Part shown: positions 1-6,549 of the stretch, piece after piece
Position numbering within the stretch: the stretch's first letter is position 1
Layout: every line of letters begins with the position of its first letter
From: Planctomycetia bacterium
GTDB taxonomy: Bacteria; Planctomycetota; Planctomycetia; Pirellulales; UBA1268
Assembly (NCBI GenBank): GCA_009919445.1
Contig: RGBY01000034.1
Location: forward strand, 1 to 14,862
Direction: 5' to 3'
DNA: 14,862 nucleotides
Program-made: the position numbers and the translations under genes
Notes under the pieces: model-generated
What the model was told of the DNA's origin: nothing
What the model saw: only the letters and a program-made list of their open reading frames with translations
The model's database searches: none

Positions 1-1
1 C

Positions 2-496
2 CCGAACGGCGATCGCATTCGCACGATCAGTACGCCTGCGGTGCGCGGTGGCGCAATCACCGCCGATGGTGAACGTTTCGTGTTCGTCACTCGCGATGGT
101 CGGGTGATGCGAGTCACTCGAACCTCCAACGACCTTGAAGACCTGGGGGGCCTCGAGTTGCCGGAAGGTGAATCAATTAGCTCGGTGACAACTGTTGGCG
201 GAGGCAGTCGACTGTGGGTGCGATCAGATCACACCGCATTCATCATTGATCTTTCCGGTGGAATTCGTGGTCGATGGTCAGCTGCCGACCAGATGAGCGA
301 GGAACCGCTCACGATGTTGAGTCGTTGCTCCATCGTTCACGCTGACGGGGTCAGCAGACTCGTCAGCCTGTTGACCGGACGAGAGCTCACCGAAGTCACC
401 GGCCTCAACATCCCGCCGCCAGGCCGAGACAGCCTCGGTCAGCGTCCCTTTCATGTCGGCGTAGGACCGCACGAAGCGGGGCACCTTGTCGAGTGA
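2..496 (+). CDS. Partial beta-propeller-like protein, C-terminal end
   Basis: The frame is open from the first complete codon at base 2, so the gene begins outside the window; only its last 164 codons are visible, ending at TGA 494-496. The first 90 or so residues alternate short beta-like segments with turns (ADGERFVFVTRDGRV, GGGSRLWVRSDHTAFIIDLSGG), as in WD40/PQQ-like propeller blades of planctomycete WD-repeat proteins. After about base 278 the frame runs antisense to the 3' part of panB, and the composition changes to a low-complexity stretch without blade pattern. The last 70 residues are therefore doubtful. The true end could be near 285, where another frame has a stop, if there is a frameshift. 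I cannot name the gene; the propeller assignment rests on pattern only. Confidence 0.5.
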   Translation, partial: PNGDRIRTISTPAVRGGAITADGERFVFVTRDGRVMRVTRTSNDLEDLGGLELPEGESISSVTTVGGGSRLWVRSDHTAFIIDLSGGIRGRWSAADQMSEEPLTMLSRCSIVHADGVSRLVSLLTGRELTEVTGLNIPPPGRDSLGQRPFHVGVGPHEAGHLVE

Positions 497-1168
497 AAGC
501 CCGATCAAATCGTGAAGCACCAGCACCTGTCCATCGCAGGCAGGGCCGGCACCGATACCAATGGTTGGAACGGCCAACTCAGCGGTGATTTCAGCAGCGA
601 TCTCCGCCGGAATGCACTCCAGCACGACCCCACAGGCACCCGCCTCAGCTGCCGCAGTGGCATCGGCGAGCAGTTGGTCTCGATCCCGCTGCACGCGATA
701 CCCACCAAGTTGATGAACCGCCTGCGGTCGCAGGCCGACATGCCCCATCACCGGAATGCCTGCCGCCACGATGCCGGCAATCACCTCTTGTTGCCCGGCG
801 GTGCCCTCAAGCTTGATGGCCTGGCAGCCTGTCTCTTTCAAAATACGGGCAGCGGCCTCGATGGCTGAGTGAACCCCAAGGTGCTGAAGCGGAAAGGGAA
901 GGTCGACGATGACCACTGCGCGGCTCACCGCCCGGGCCACAATTTCACCGTGATAGAGCATCTGCTCAAGCGTGGCCGAGACTGTTGTCGGGCGACCAGC
1001 GACCACCATGGCAACGCTGTCACCAACCAGCACGCAATCAACCCCAGCGGCATCCACCAGCCGGCCAGTGGGCCAGTCATAGGCGGTGACCATGCTCAGG
1101 GGACGCCGCTCCTGTTTGGCGGCAAGGAGGTCACGGATGGTCAGCGGACGGGAGGAGGGCTCTGGCAT
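278..1168 (-). CDS. panB: Ketopantoate hydroxymethyltransferase
   Basis: This enzyme transfers a hydroxymethyl group from 5,10-methylenetetrahydrofolate to 2-ketoisovalerate, giving ketopantoate, the first committed step of pantothenate and CoA synthesis in the cytoplasm. The 296-residue protein has the PanB TIM-barrel landmarks in order: VGDS with metal-binding Asp50, Asp89 in VDLPF, Lys119 in AIKLEG, His143 in MGHVGL, catalytic Glu184 in VLECIP, and the IGIGAG and GQVLVLHD motifs (203-220). The segment after VDLPF (PLQHLGVHSA) differs from the common MSY-type sequence. The usual family end falls near residue 262; about 34 extra, unconserved residues follow and lie opposite the plus-strand gene. 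The ATG at 1166-1168 lies 18 bases after the FHA gene stop, so the two are probably co-transcribed. No clear Shine-Dalgarno site is seen. Confidence 0.95.
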   Translation of the reverse strand: MPEPSSRPLTIRDLLAAKQERRPLSMVTAYDWPTGRLVDAAGVDCVLVGDSVAMVVAGRPTTVSATLEQMLYHGEIVARAVSRAVVIVDLPFPLQHLGVHSAIEAAARILKETGCQAIKLEGTAGQQEVIAGIVAAGIPVMGHVGLRPQAVHQLGGYRVQRDRDQLLADATAAAEAGACGVVLECIPAEIAAEITAELAVPTIGIGAGPACDGQVLVLHDLIGLSLDKVPRFVRSYADMKGTLTEAVSAWRRDVEAGDFGELSSGQQADESADPVSVNDGATTQHRERFLAHLVGS

Positions 1169-1186
1169 GCGGGGCTCAAGGTGAGA

Positions 1187-1834
1187 TTACGAGTCATTTA
1201 GAAAAGCCTCGAGATCATCATCAGACGATCCGGCCTCGTCGGCATCATCGTCGGCTAACGCCTCCAATTCGGCCAGCCCATCATCGTCATCGAGAAATGC
1301 ACCGGCTGCCTCAAGCAGATCGTCGGCTGGTTCCGCATCGGCTGTAGCAGCGGCCGGCAGCACGGCTGCTGTCTCGGCGTTCGGCACCTCTTCCGCCTCG
1401 AGTTCCAGATCTTCATCCTGTTCAAGTTCGACAATGGGCTCAGCCAGATCATCAACTGCCAGATCATCAACGGGCTCTGCCTCGAGGAAGTCGATGGCCC
1501 CGGCGACTGCTGCCCCGGCTGCTGCCGGCGTTTCGTACTCAATCCGAAAGAGCAGGCCCCCCAGCGTCAGCACATTGCCAGATGCGACACGGGCTTTCGC
1601 CTTACTTGGCAGCATCGTGCCCCGCAGCATGGTGCCATTGGTGGAACCAAGGTCACGGATGTAGACCTTGCCGTTCTCCTCAAAAAGCTCGCAGTGCCTG
1701 CGACTGACCCGCACATGCGGAATGCGGAAAGTGGCCTGCTCACCCCGGCCAATGACCACCGGCAACTTCAGCTCAAAGGCTCGTGACTTCTTGCTCCGCG
1801 TCGCTGATGATTTGAGGATCAGACGAAGCTTCAT
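1187..1834 (-). CDS. FHA-domain protein with acidic tail
   Basis: A 215-residue protein with one N-terminal forkhead-associated domain at about residues 24-100. The phosphothreonine-binding signature is intact: VIGRG (27-31), VSRRHCEL (43-50) and DLGSTNGTML (61-70). FHA domains bind phosphothreonine peptides, so a partner in Ser/Thr-kinase signalling, common in planctomycetes, is likely. The rest (about 103-215) is Ala/Asp/Glu-rich and probably disordered, with Asp-Asp-Leu repeats and a strongly acidic end. There is no signal peptide or membrane segment, so it should be cytoplasmic. It is the upstream gene of a pair with panB, 18 bases apart. The start at 1832-1834 is chosen because MKLRLILKS leads directly into the first FHA strand; no Shine-Dalgarno sequence precedes it. 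Confidence 0.9.
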   Translation of the reverse strand: MKLRLILKSSATRSKKSRAFELKLPVVIGRGEQATFRIPHVRVSRRHCELFEENGKVYIRDLGSTNGTMLRGTMLPSKAKARVASGNVLTLGGLLFRIEYETPAAAGAAVAGAIDFLEAEPVDDLAVDDLAEPIVELEQDEDLELEAEEVPNAETAAVLPAAATADAEPADDLLEAAGAFLDDDDGLAELEALADDDADEAGSSDDDLEAFLNDS

Positions 1835-2210
1835 GTCGTTGCCGTGCCGTGGACGGAGAAAATGGAGTGCGGGCCAGGTTGTGGGAGGGACCGCCCAAGG
1901 GGAAAGGTGGCAGGATGACCGACTGGGAACTGCCGCCAGACTCGGAGATCCCCCAAGTCCCCCCAGATTATTCCCGCTCTGTCCAAGTTTTCCAAATGCC
2001 CCCCGCTGACTGAGCCATTGACCCCATTTTGATGCGTGGGTGTGGCGATCAGGGGGCCAATCCCGGCAGGAACAGCGGGTGACCTTGCGATGCCTCCTTG
2101 CTGCGCTATACTCACGGGGTTTTCGGGGGTTGTCGGGCTTGCTTTCGAGCCCCCAACCGTCGAAAGTGATTGCATGTCGAAAGTAGTTGCGTGCGGTTAA
2201 GTAATTGCAT
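1835..2210. other. Non-coding region between FHA gene and tRNA
   Basis: This 376-base stretch separates the minus-strand FHA gene from the plus-strand tRNA gene. Open frames cross it, but their translations are low-complexity and start poorly, so I regard it as non-coding. It contains C/G-homopolymer-rich sequence (about 1950-2010), the tRNA promoter and a set of short tandem repeats, which are described separately. No convincing promoter for the FHA gene was found. Confidence 0.7.
2085..2112 (+). promoter_or_regulatory. Sigma-70-type promoter for tRNA-Gly
   Basis: TTGCGA (2085-2090) is followed by a 16-base spacer and TATACT (2107-2112), a close match to the housekeeping promoter consensus. 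Transcription would start near 2119 and give a leader of about 90 bases before the mature tRNA. The assignment is by sequence match only. Confidence 0.6.
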
Positions 2211-2211
2211 G
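2160..2211 (+). repeat. Three imperfect 17-bp tandem repeats before tRNA-Gly
   Basis: Three adjacent units lie at 2160-2176, 2177-2193 and 2194-2211. Units 1 and 2 (TCGAAAGTGATTGCATG and TCGAAAGTAGTTGCGTG) differ at three positions. Unit 3 keeps the 13-base core AAGTAATTGCATG, one mismatch from unit 1. The last base of unit 3 is the first base of the tRNA, so the array sits in the tRNA precursor leader. Confidence 0.7.
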
Positions 2212-2283
2212 CGGGTGTAGCTCAGTTGGTAGAGCACCACGTTGCCAACGTGGTTGTCGTGGGTTCGAATCCCATCACCCGCT
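2211..2283 (+). tRNA. tRNA-Gly (anticodon GCC)
   Basis: A full cloverleaf can be folded: acceptor GCGGGTG (2211-2217) with CACCCGC (2276-2282); D arm GCTC/GAGC (2220-2223, 2232-2235); anticodon stem CCACG/CGTGG around loop TTGCCAA; five-base variable loop; T arm GTGGG/CCCAT around TTCGAAT. The anticodon GCC (2244-2246) reads glycine codons GGC and GGT. The discriminator base is T2283, as expected for bacterial tRNA-Gly. The 3' CCA is not encoded, so it must be added by a nucleotidyltransferase. Confidence 0.97.
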
Positions 2284-2292
2284 CTCCTCGGC

Positions 2293-2315
2293 GGATCGAC
2301 GGCGGCGGCCGATCC
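2293..2315 (+). other. Hairpin just downstream of tRNA-Gly
   Basis: GGATCG (2293-2298) pairs with CGATCC (2310-2315) around an 11-base GC-rich loop, starting 9 bases after the tRNA. There is no T-run after it, so it could be a weak terminator or a processing element. The rest of 2316-2524 holds no gene. Its last 80 bases are strikingly pyrimidine-rich and form the leader of tig. Confidence 0.3.
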
Positions 2316-2524
2316 AGCCGCAAATGGATTGACGCCGTTGTCCCCCTGGAGGGGTTTGGACGTCACCGCGTCGATTAAGCGGCAACAAAGAAAGCGTCGA
2401 CGGACGCTGACAACCCGTTCCTCCCTTCCCTGCAGTTCCCCTTTCAAACGCTCGCCGGTTTTGGCGTTCACCATTTTCTTTCAGGCTTTTTGCTGCCTCT
2501 TCCACTCCCCCCTCCGAATTGACC

Positions 2525-3979
2525 ATGTCAGACGAAGCATCCGCCGTTGCCGAACCCCAGCCCCTCAAAATCGACGTCAATGTCGAAGAAACCTCGACCT
2601 GCCAGCGAAAGGTGAAGGTGTCGATCCCTCGCGAAGAGATCGATCGCTATCACGAGGAGGCGGTTGGTGATCTCATGCCCACGGCGTTGCTGCCTGGCTT
2701 CCGTCCGGGACGGGCCCCAAGAAGGCTCGTGGGCAGTCGCTTCAAGAGCGAACTCAATGATCAGATTCGCTCGAAACTGCTCAACGATGCCCTCAGCCGG
2801 GTCACGGAACAGGAAAAACTCGCGCCCATCAGTGAACCTGATTTGGATGTCGCCGCCGTAATGCTGCCCGATGACGGGCCGATGACCTTTGAATTCAGCA
2901 TCGAGGTCCGGCCTGAGTTTGACCTCCCCGAGTGGAAAGGGCTGTCGATCGATCGGCCCAACCGAGAAATCTCTGATGCCGACGTCGATGAGGCCTTGGC
3001 CAATCTGTTGCGGGAGCGGGGCCGCCTCGTCCCCGCCAAGGGTTCACCTCAGGTGGGCGATCTGATTGTTGCGAACCTTCGCTTCACCGATGCCGACGAC
3101 AAACTTCTGTCGCATGCCGAGGAAATTGAAATTGTCGTTCGGCCCAAGCTCTCACTTGCCGATGCCGAATTTTCTGGCTTCGACACCTTGCTCAAAAAGG
3201 CGAAGGCTGGCGAAACGGTTACCGCCGAAGTGACGATCTCTGACGAAGCCGCCGTCGAGGACTTGCGGGGCAAGACCGTGACCATGTCACTGGAACTGCT
3301 CGATCTGAAACGGTTTGAAACGCCAGAGTTAACCCCAGCCCTGCTGGCTGATCTGGGTGACTTTGAATCGGCCGAGGCCCTGCGAGAGGCGATCAAAAAA
3401 CAGTTGGAAAACCAGCTCAGCTGGCACCAGCGACAGCGGGTGCGGCAACAGGTTTCGGCCTCACTGACAGCGTCGGCCACCTGGGAACTGCCCCCCGACC
3501 TGCTGCGTCGGCAGAGCCAGCGTGAACTGGAGCGTTCCATTCTCGAACTGCGTCGCAGTGGTTTTGATGACGACTCGATCCGCCGTTATGTCAACGAGTT
3601 GCGGCAGTCGGTGATGGCGAGCACCGCCCGGTCCCTGAAGGAACACTTCATCCTGGAGAAGATTGCCGAGGCCGAAAACGTGGCCGACTCGGCGGCTGAC
3701 TATGACGCCGAAATCCGCGCGATCGCGGCCCAGTCGGGCGAATCCCCACGACGGGTACGGGCCAGCCTGGAACGCCGCGGCCTGATGGATGTCCTCCGCA
3801 ATCAGATCATCGAGCGGAAAACCGTTGAACTGGTCACCTCGCAGGCCACCTTCAACGACACACCTTTTGAATTCCCCAAGCCTGATGCTGAGGCGATCGA
3901 TCATGCCGTCTGCGGGATTGCCGCCGGCGAGGATGAGATCCCAACTGCCCCGGTATCTCACGAGAACCCATCTGACTGA
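2525..3979 (+). CDS. tig: Trigger factor, ribosome-associated chaperone
   Basis: Trigger factor binds the ribosomal exit tunnel at protein L23 and shields nascent chains. The 484-residue protein (family usually about 430) shows the order: N-terminal ribosome-binding domain with the signature GFRPGRAPRRLV (58-69), a middle domain at about 150-265, then a long helical C-terminal chaperone domain (about 270-460). The middle region should be the FKBP-type PPIase domain, but its usual IPGFE-type active-site loop is absent and the domain is reduced, so prolyl isomerase activity is doubtful. The start is ATG 2525, not the TTG two codons upstream. No Shine-Dalgarno sequence precedes it, only a C/T-rich leader. 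A gap of 52 bases follows before clpP1, and the tig-clpP-clpP order fits folding and degradation of new proteins. Confidence 0.93.
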   Translation: MSDEASAVAEPQPLKIDVNVEETSTCQRKVKVSIPREEIDRYHEEAVGDLMPTALLPGFRPGRAPRRLVGSRFKSELNDQIRSKLLNDALSRVTEQEKLAPISEPDLDVAAVMLPDDGPMTFEFSIEVRPEFDLPEWKGLSIDRPNREISDADVDEALANLLRERGRLVPAKGSPQVGDLIVANLRFTDADDKLLSHAEEIEIVVRPKLSLADAEFSGFDTLLKKAKAGETVTAEVTISDEAAVEDLRGKTVTMSLELLDLKRFETPELTPALLADLGDFESAEALREAIKKQLENQLSWHQRQRVRQQVSASLTASATWELPPDLLRRQSQRELERSILELRRSGFDDDSIRRYVNELRQSVMASTARSLKEHFILEKIAEAENVADSAADYDAEIRAIAAQSGESPRRVRASLERRGLMDVLRNQIIERKTVELVTSQATFNDTPFEFPKPDAEAIDHAVCGIAAGEDEIPTAPVSHENPSD

Positions 3980-4031
3980 CCCCACTGTCGGTGCGTTCCT
4001 GCGTCCGCCTGTCCGCTTCCGAAAGTTGCTC

Positions 4032-4682
4032 ATGCCTGCTACCCGGTTTCCGCTGCTACCTGACTCTGCCCCCGTCGATCCACTCGCTGCCAGTGCCCAT
4101 CCTGGCTACCAGCGACAGCGGCAGATGACGCTTGGTGATCTTCTGCTGGAAAACCGGATCATCCTGTTGCAGGGTGAAATCTATGACGGGAATGCCAACG
4201 AACTGGTGATGAAGCTGCTCTACCTGCAGAGCGAGAATCGCCGGAAGGACATTCACTTCTACATTAATTCACCGGGCGGAAGTGTCACGGCCACCATGGC
4301 GATCTATGACACGATGCAGATTCTCTCCTGCCCGGTTGCCACCTACTGCGTTGGACTCGCCGCCAGTGGTGGTGCTGTGCTGCTGGCCGGCGGTGCCGCT
4401 GGCAAACGATTTTCGCTGCCTCACGCCAAGGTGATGATCCACCAGCCGTATGGTCAGGTCGGTGGGCAGGTGAGCGACATCGAAATTCAGGCTGATGAAA
4501 TCATCAAGACCCGTGCGGTCCTCAACGAGATTTTGGCATCGCACACGGGCCAGCCGATCGAACGCATCGCCAAAGACACTGACCGTGACCGTTACCTCAC
4601 CGCCACTGAGGCGAAAGAGTACGGCATTGTTGATGACATCCTCATGAAGCCCCCCGTGGAGGAAGAGCCGGAAATTGACTGA
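4032..4682 (+). CDS. clpP: ATP-dependent Clp protease proteolytic subunit 1
   Basis: ClpP is the serine protease barrel that degrades proteins fed to it by ClpX, ClpA or ClpC. This 216-residue copy has the complete triad: Ser112 in GLAASGG, His137 in MIHQP and Asp186 in DTDRDRY. The handle region and the INSPGGSVTA loop are also present, and it keeps the helix G53-N69 (GNANELVMKLLYLQSEN) between the first two core strands. The N-terminus is unusual: instead of the axial-loop sequence of the VIEQTSRGERSYDIY type it has HPGYQRQRQMTLGDLLLEN, so pore gating or ATPase contact may differ. The residue after the nucleophile is Gly instead of the usual Met. ATG 4032 is chosen because the longer frame runs into tig. 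It lies 52 bases after tig and is probably part of the same transcript. Confidence 0.92.
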   Translation: MPATRFPLLPDSAPVDPLAASAHPGYQRQRQMTLGDLLLENRIILLQGEIYDGNANELVMKLLYLQSENRRKDIHFYINSPGGSVTATMAIYDTMQILSCPVATYCVGLAASGGAVLLAGGAAGKRFSLPHAKVMIHQPYGQVGGQVSDIEIQADEIIKTRAVLNEILASHTGQPIERIAKDTDRDRYLTATEAKEYGIVDDILMKPPVEEEPEID

Positions 4683-4691
4683 GCCGCCTCA

Positions 4692-4711
4692 TGGTTCCCT
4701 TTGGTGAACCA
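4692..4711 (+). other. Small hairpin between the clpP genes
   Basis: TGGTTC (4692-4697) pairs with GAACCA (4706-4711) around an 8-base loop, 9 bases after the clpP1 stop. No T-tract follows, so it is more likely an mRNA stability or processing element than a terminator, if it is functional at all. Confidence 0.25.
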
Positions 4712-4785
4712 CCTTGGACGCCGTCCGTTCACGCCCTTTCTTCCCGCAACACACCTTCAATCAACCGCCAGCCCTGGAACAACCC

Positions 4786-5325
4786 ATGCCCCTGATTCCC
4801 TACGTCATCGAGAAGAGCGGCCGCGAAGAGCGGGCGATGGACATCTACAGCCGGCTCCTCAAGGACCGGATCGTTTTCCTGGGCTCCCAGGTCGATGACC
4901 CCAAGAGCGACATCCACCTCTACATCAATTCACCTGGTGGGAGCGTAACGGCGGGTCTGGCAATCTATGACACCATGCAGTTTGTCACCTGCGATGTGGC
5001 GACATACTGCATCGGCCAGGCAGCTTCGATGGGGGCAGTCCTGCTGGCGGCGGGCGCCACCGGCAAACGACGGGCCCTCCCCAACTCGCGGATCATGATC
5101 CACCAGCCGCTCGCTGGTATGCAGGGAACCGCAGAAGAGATCATGATTCACGCCAATGAATTCCGGAACATCAAGAGCAAGCTCAATACGATCTTGCTGA
5201 AACATACCGGCCACCCTCTGGAAAAGATTGAAGAGGATACTGACCGGGACCGATTCATGTCGGCGCAGGAGGCGTGCGACTACCGGCTGATTGACGAGGT
5301 TATTGAACAGATGCCGACGGGCTGA
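4786..5325 (+). CDS. clpP: ClpP subunit 2, lacking one internal helix
   Basis: This second ClpP has 179 residues against the usual 193-207. The N-terminal axial loop is canonical (VIEKSGREERAMDIYSRLL, 7-25). The triad is complete and correctly spaced: Ser81 in GQAASMG, His106 in MIHQP and Asp155 in DTDRDRF. Between residues 38 and 39 (bases 4899/4900) exactly 17 residues are missing compared with clpP1 next door and with E. coli ClpP: GSQVDD runs straight into PKSDIHLYINSPGG. The missing piece is the helix joining the first two core strands, which helps form the groove for the ATPase IGF loop. The reading frame is preserved. The start ATG 4786 gives the standard MPLIPYVIE beginning. It may form mixed rings with ClpP1, be inactive, or reflect a 51-base assembly loss. 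Confidence 0.88.
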   Translation: MPLIPYVIEKSGREERAMDIYSRLLKDRIVFLGSQVDDPKSDIHLYINSPGGSVTAGLAIYDTMQFVTCDVATYCIGQAASMGAVLLAAGATGKRRALPNSRIMIHQPLAGMQGTAEEIMIHANEFRNIKSKLNTILLKHTGHPLEKIEEDTDRDRFMSAQEACDYRLIDEVIEQMPTG

Positions 5326-5351
5326 CCGTCGACCCTAATCGCGTGGGGCGC

Positions 5352-5358
5352 AAGGAGG
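5352..5358 (+). promoter_or_regulatory. Strong Shine-Dalgarno site of the lipoprotein gene
   Basis: AAGGAGG ends 6 bases before ATG 5365. It is a near-perfect anti-Shine-Dalgarno match, unlike the tig and clpP starts upstream, which have none. It fixes the lipoprotein start. Confidence 0.8.
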
Positions 5359-5364
5359 CGCGTC

Positions 5365-6375
5365 ATGAGACTCTCCCAAAAATCACGGCCCGTGCGGGCC
5401 GCTGGAATCTTCCTGTCGCTGACCGGCCTGCTGGTTCTGCTGACCGGCTGCAAAAGTGACGTTCATCATTCGCTGCTCGAGCGGGAACTGCGGCTGCAGG
5501 AAGACCAGATCTACTGCCTGCAGGACAAACTGCAGACCCAGTGCTACGAACTCGATCAGCTTACCGATGAAAATGCCTCGCTCCGCCGACAGCTCGGCAT
5601 CGTCGATGCTGGCCCCGGCGGTGCGGCCCCTCCGCCAGTCCGAGCCGCGACTCCTGCCCAGCTTCCCACTCCGGCAGCCCCGCTCCTCGTGCCACCGTCG
5701 GTCGAGGTGCCAGCGTTAGGTGCCGACGGCCCAGCTGACGATGGTCCCCAGTTCGGCCCTGCCGCCAGCCAGCCTGCAAAGCCCGCGACGCCCTCGTCAG
5801 AAAATCAGCCTCCCAGCCAGTTGGCCCCACCTACGATCGAGGGCGTGCCACCCCTCCCGCAAACGTCGGGTGGCCCTGCCGCCAGCCGCCCCATCCGCCA
5901 GCTTTCATTTGTGGAAAGTGTGGCTGGCCAGCAACAGCTCCACCACTTGGTGATCAACCGTGACAAGACACTCTGCTATGACGCTGATGGCGATGGACGC
6001 TCAGAGGGCCTGACGCTTGTCGTCGAACCACGCGATGCCGATGAACGGCTCGTGACCGCCGGGGGGGATCTTACGATTACCGCCTACGAGCCGCCCCAGT
6101 CGGCCCAGCAGACAGACGCTCACTCTCCGCTGGCCCACTGGACGATTCCCGCAGCCGAGGCGATGAATCACTTTCGCCGAACCTCTCGTGCCCGTGGCCT
6201 GCACTTTGTCCTTCCCTGGCCCACGAGTCCCCTCGAGATTCCCCAGGTGCGGGTGCAGGTGCGACTCACCCGCTTTGATGGCTCACCGCTGGAAACAGAG
6301 GCCATCGCGCAGCTCCAGTCAGCCACAGCCCCGGCTGACCAAAGCCCCTTTCAGCCGATCTCAAAGCAACCCTAA
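5365..6375 (+). CDS. Coiled-coil lipoprotein with Pro-rich linker
   Basis: A 336-residue protein of unknown function. Residues 1-28 form a lipoprotein signal peptide with a twin basic start and the lipobox LTGC, so Cys29 should be lipidated and anchored in the envelope. Residues 31-77 read as a heptad-rich coiled coil (LLERELRLQEDQIYCLQDKL and following), which suggests oligomerisation. A Pro/Ala/Gln linker covers about 78-178. The remaining part (about 180-325) looks like a globular beta-rich domain with an acidic DADGDGRSEG segment that could bind calcium. It starts 39 bases after clpP2 with a strong ribosome site, so it may be co-transcribed, but it acts outside the cytoplasm, and its link with Clp is unclear. 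It resembles planctomycete-only hypothetical lipoproteins; no name is justified. Confidence 0.85.
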   Translation: MRLSQKSRPVRAAGIFLSLTGLLVLLTGCKSDVHHSLLERELRLQEDQIYCLQDKLQTQCYELDQLTDENASLRRQLGIVDAGPGGAAPPPVRAATPAQLPTPAAPLLVPPSVEVPALGADGPADDGPQFGPAASQPAKPATPSSENQPPSQLAPPTIEGVPPLPQTSGGPAASRPIRQLSFVESVAGQQQLHHLVINRDKTLCYDADGDGRSEGLTLVVEPRDADERLVTAGGDLTITAYEPPQSAQQTDAHSPLAHWTIPAAEAMNHFRRTSRARGLHFVLPWPTSPLEIPQVRVQVRLTRFDGSPLETEAIAQLQSATAPADQSPFQPISKQP

Positions 6376-6404
6376 ACGAAATCCAGACAGCCCCACAAAC
6401 AAAC

Positions 6405-6452
6405 TGAGGCGGCTTACCAGGACGGTTTCAACGTCACGGGCAAGCCGCCTCA
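6405..6452. terminator. Inverted repeat between convergent genes
   Basis: A perfect 11-base inverted repeat (TGAGGCGGCTT at 6405-6415, AAGCCGCCTCA at 6442-6452) encloses a smaller stem GACG/CGTC (6421-6424, 6432-6435). On the minus strand it is followed by CAGTTTGTTTG, a T-rich stretch suited to ending gap transcription. On the plus strand it may end the lipoprotein transcript, with a poorer T-tract. Confidence 0.7.
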
Positions 6453-6549
6453 TCTGGGCATTTTCGGCCAAGCTTTTCAGCAGGCCTTTCAGTCAGGCCC
6501 CTTTGGAGCAAGTTGGGAGCCTTGGAGTCTCTTGGGGCCGGCGGCCGGC

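Noticed and set aside
1831..2175. Minus-strand frame upstream of the FHA gene
   Set aside because: Low-complexity Gly/Pro sequence with no domain pattern and no ribosome site; the region carries the tRNA promoter on the other strand.
2211..2283. tRNA-Gly as an integration attachment site
   Set aside because: No second copy of the tRNA 3' end and no integrase gene lie in the window; tig follows directly.
3789..4031. Upstream extension of clpP1 into tig
   Set aside because: The translation is antifamily, Arg/Ser/Pro-rich shadow sequence overlapping the conserved end of tig.
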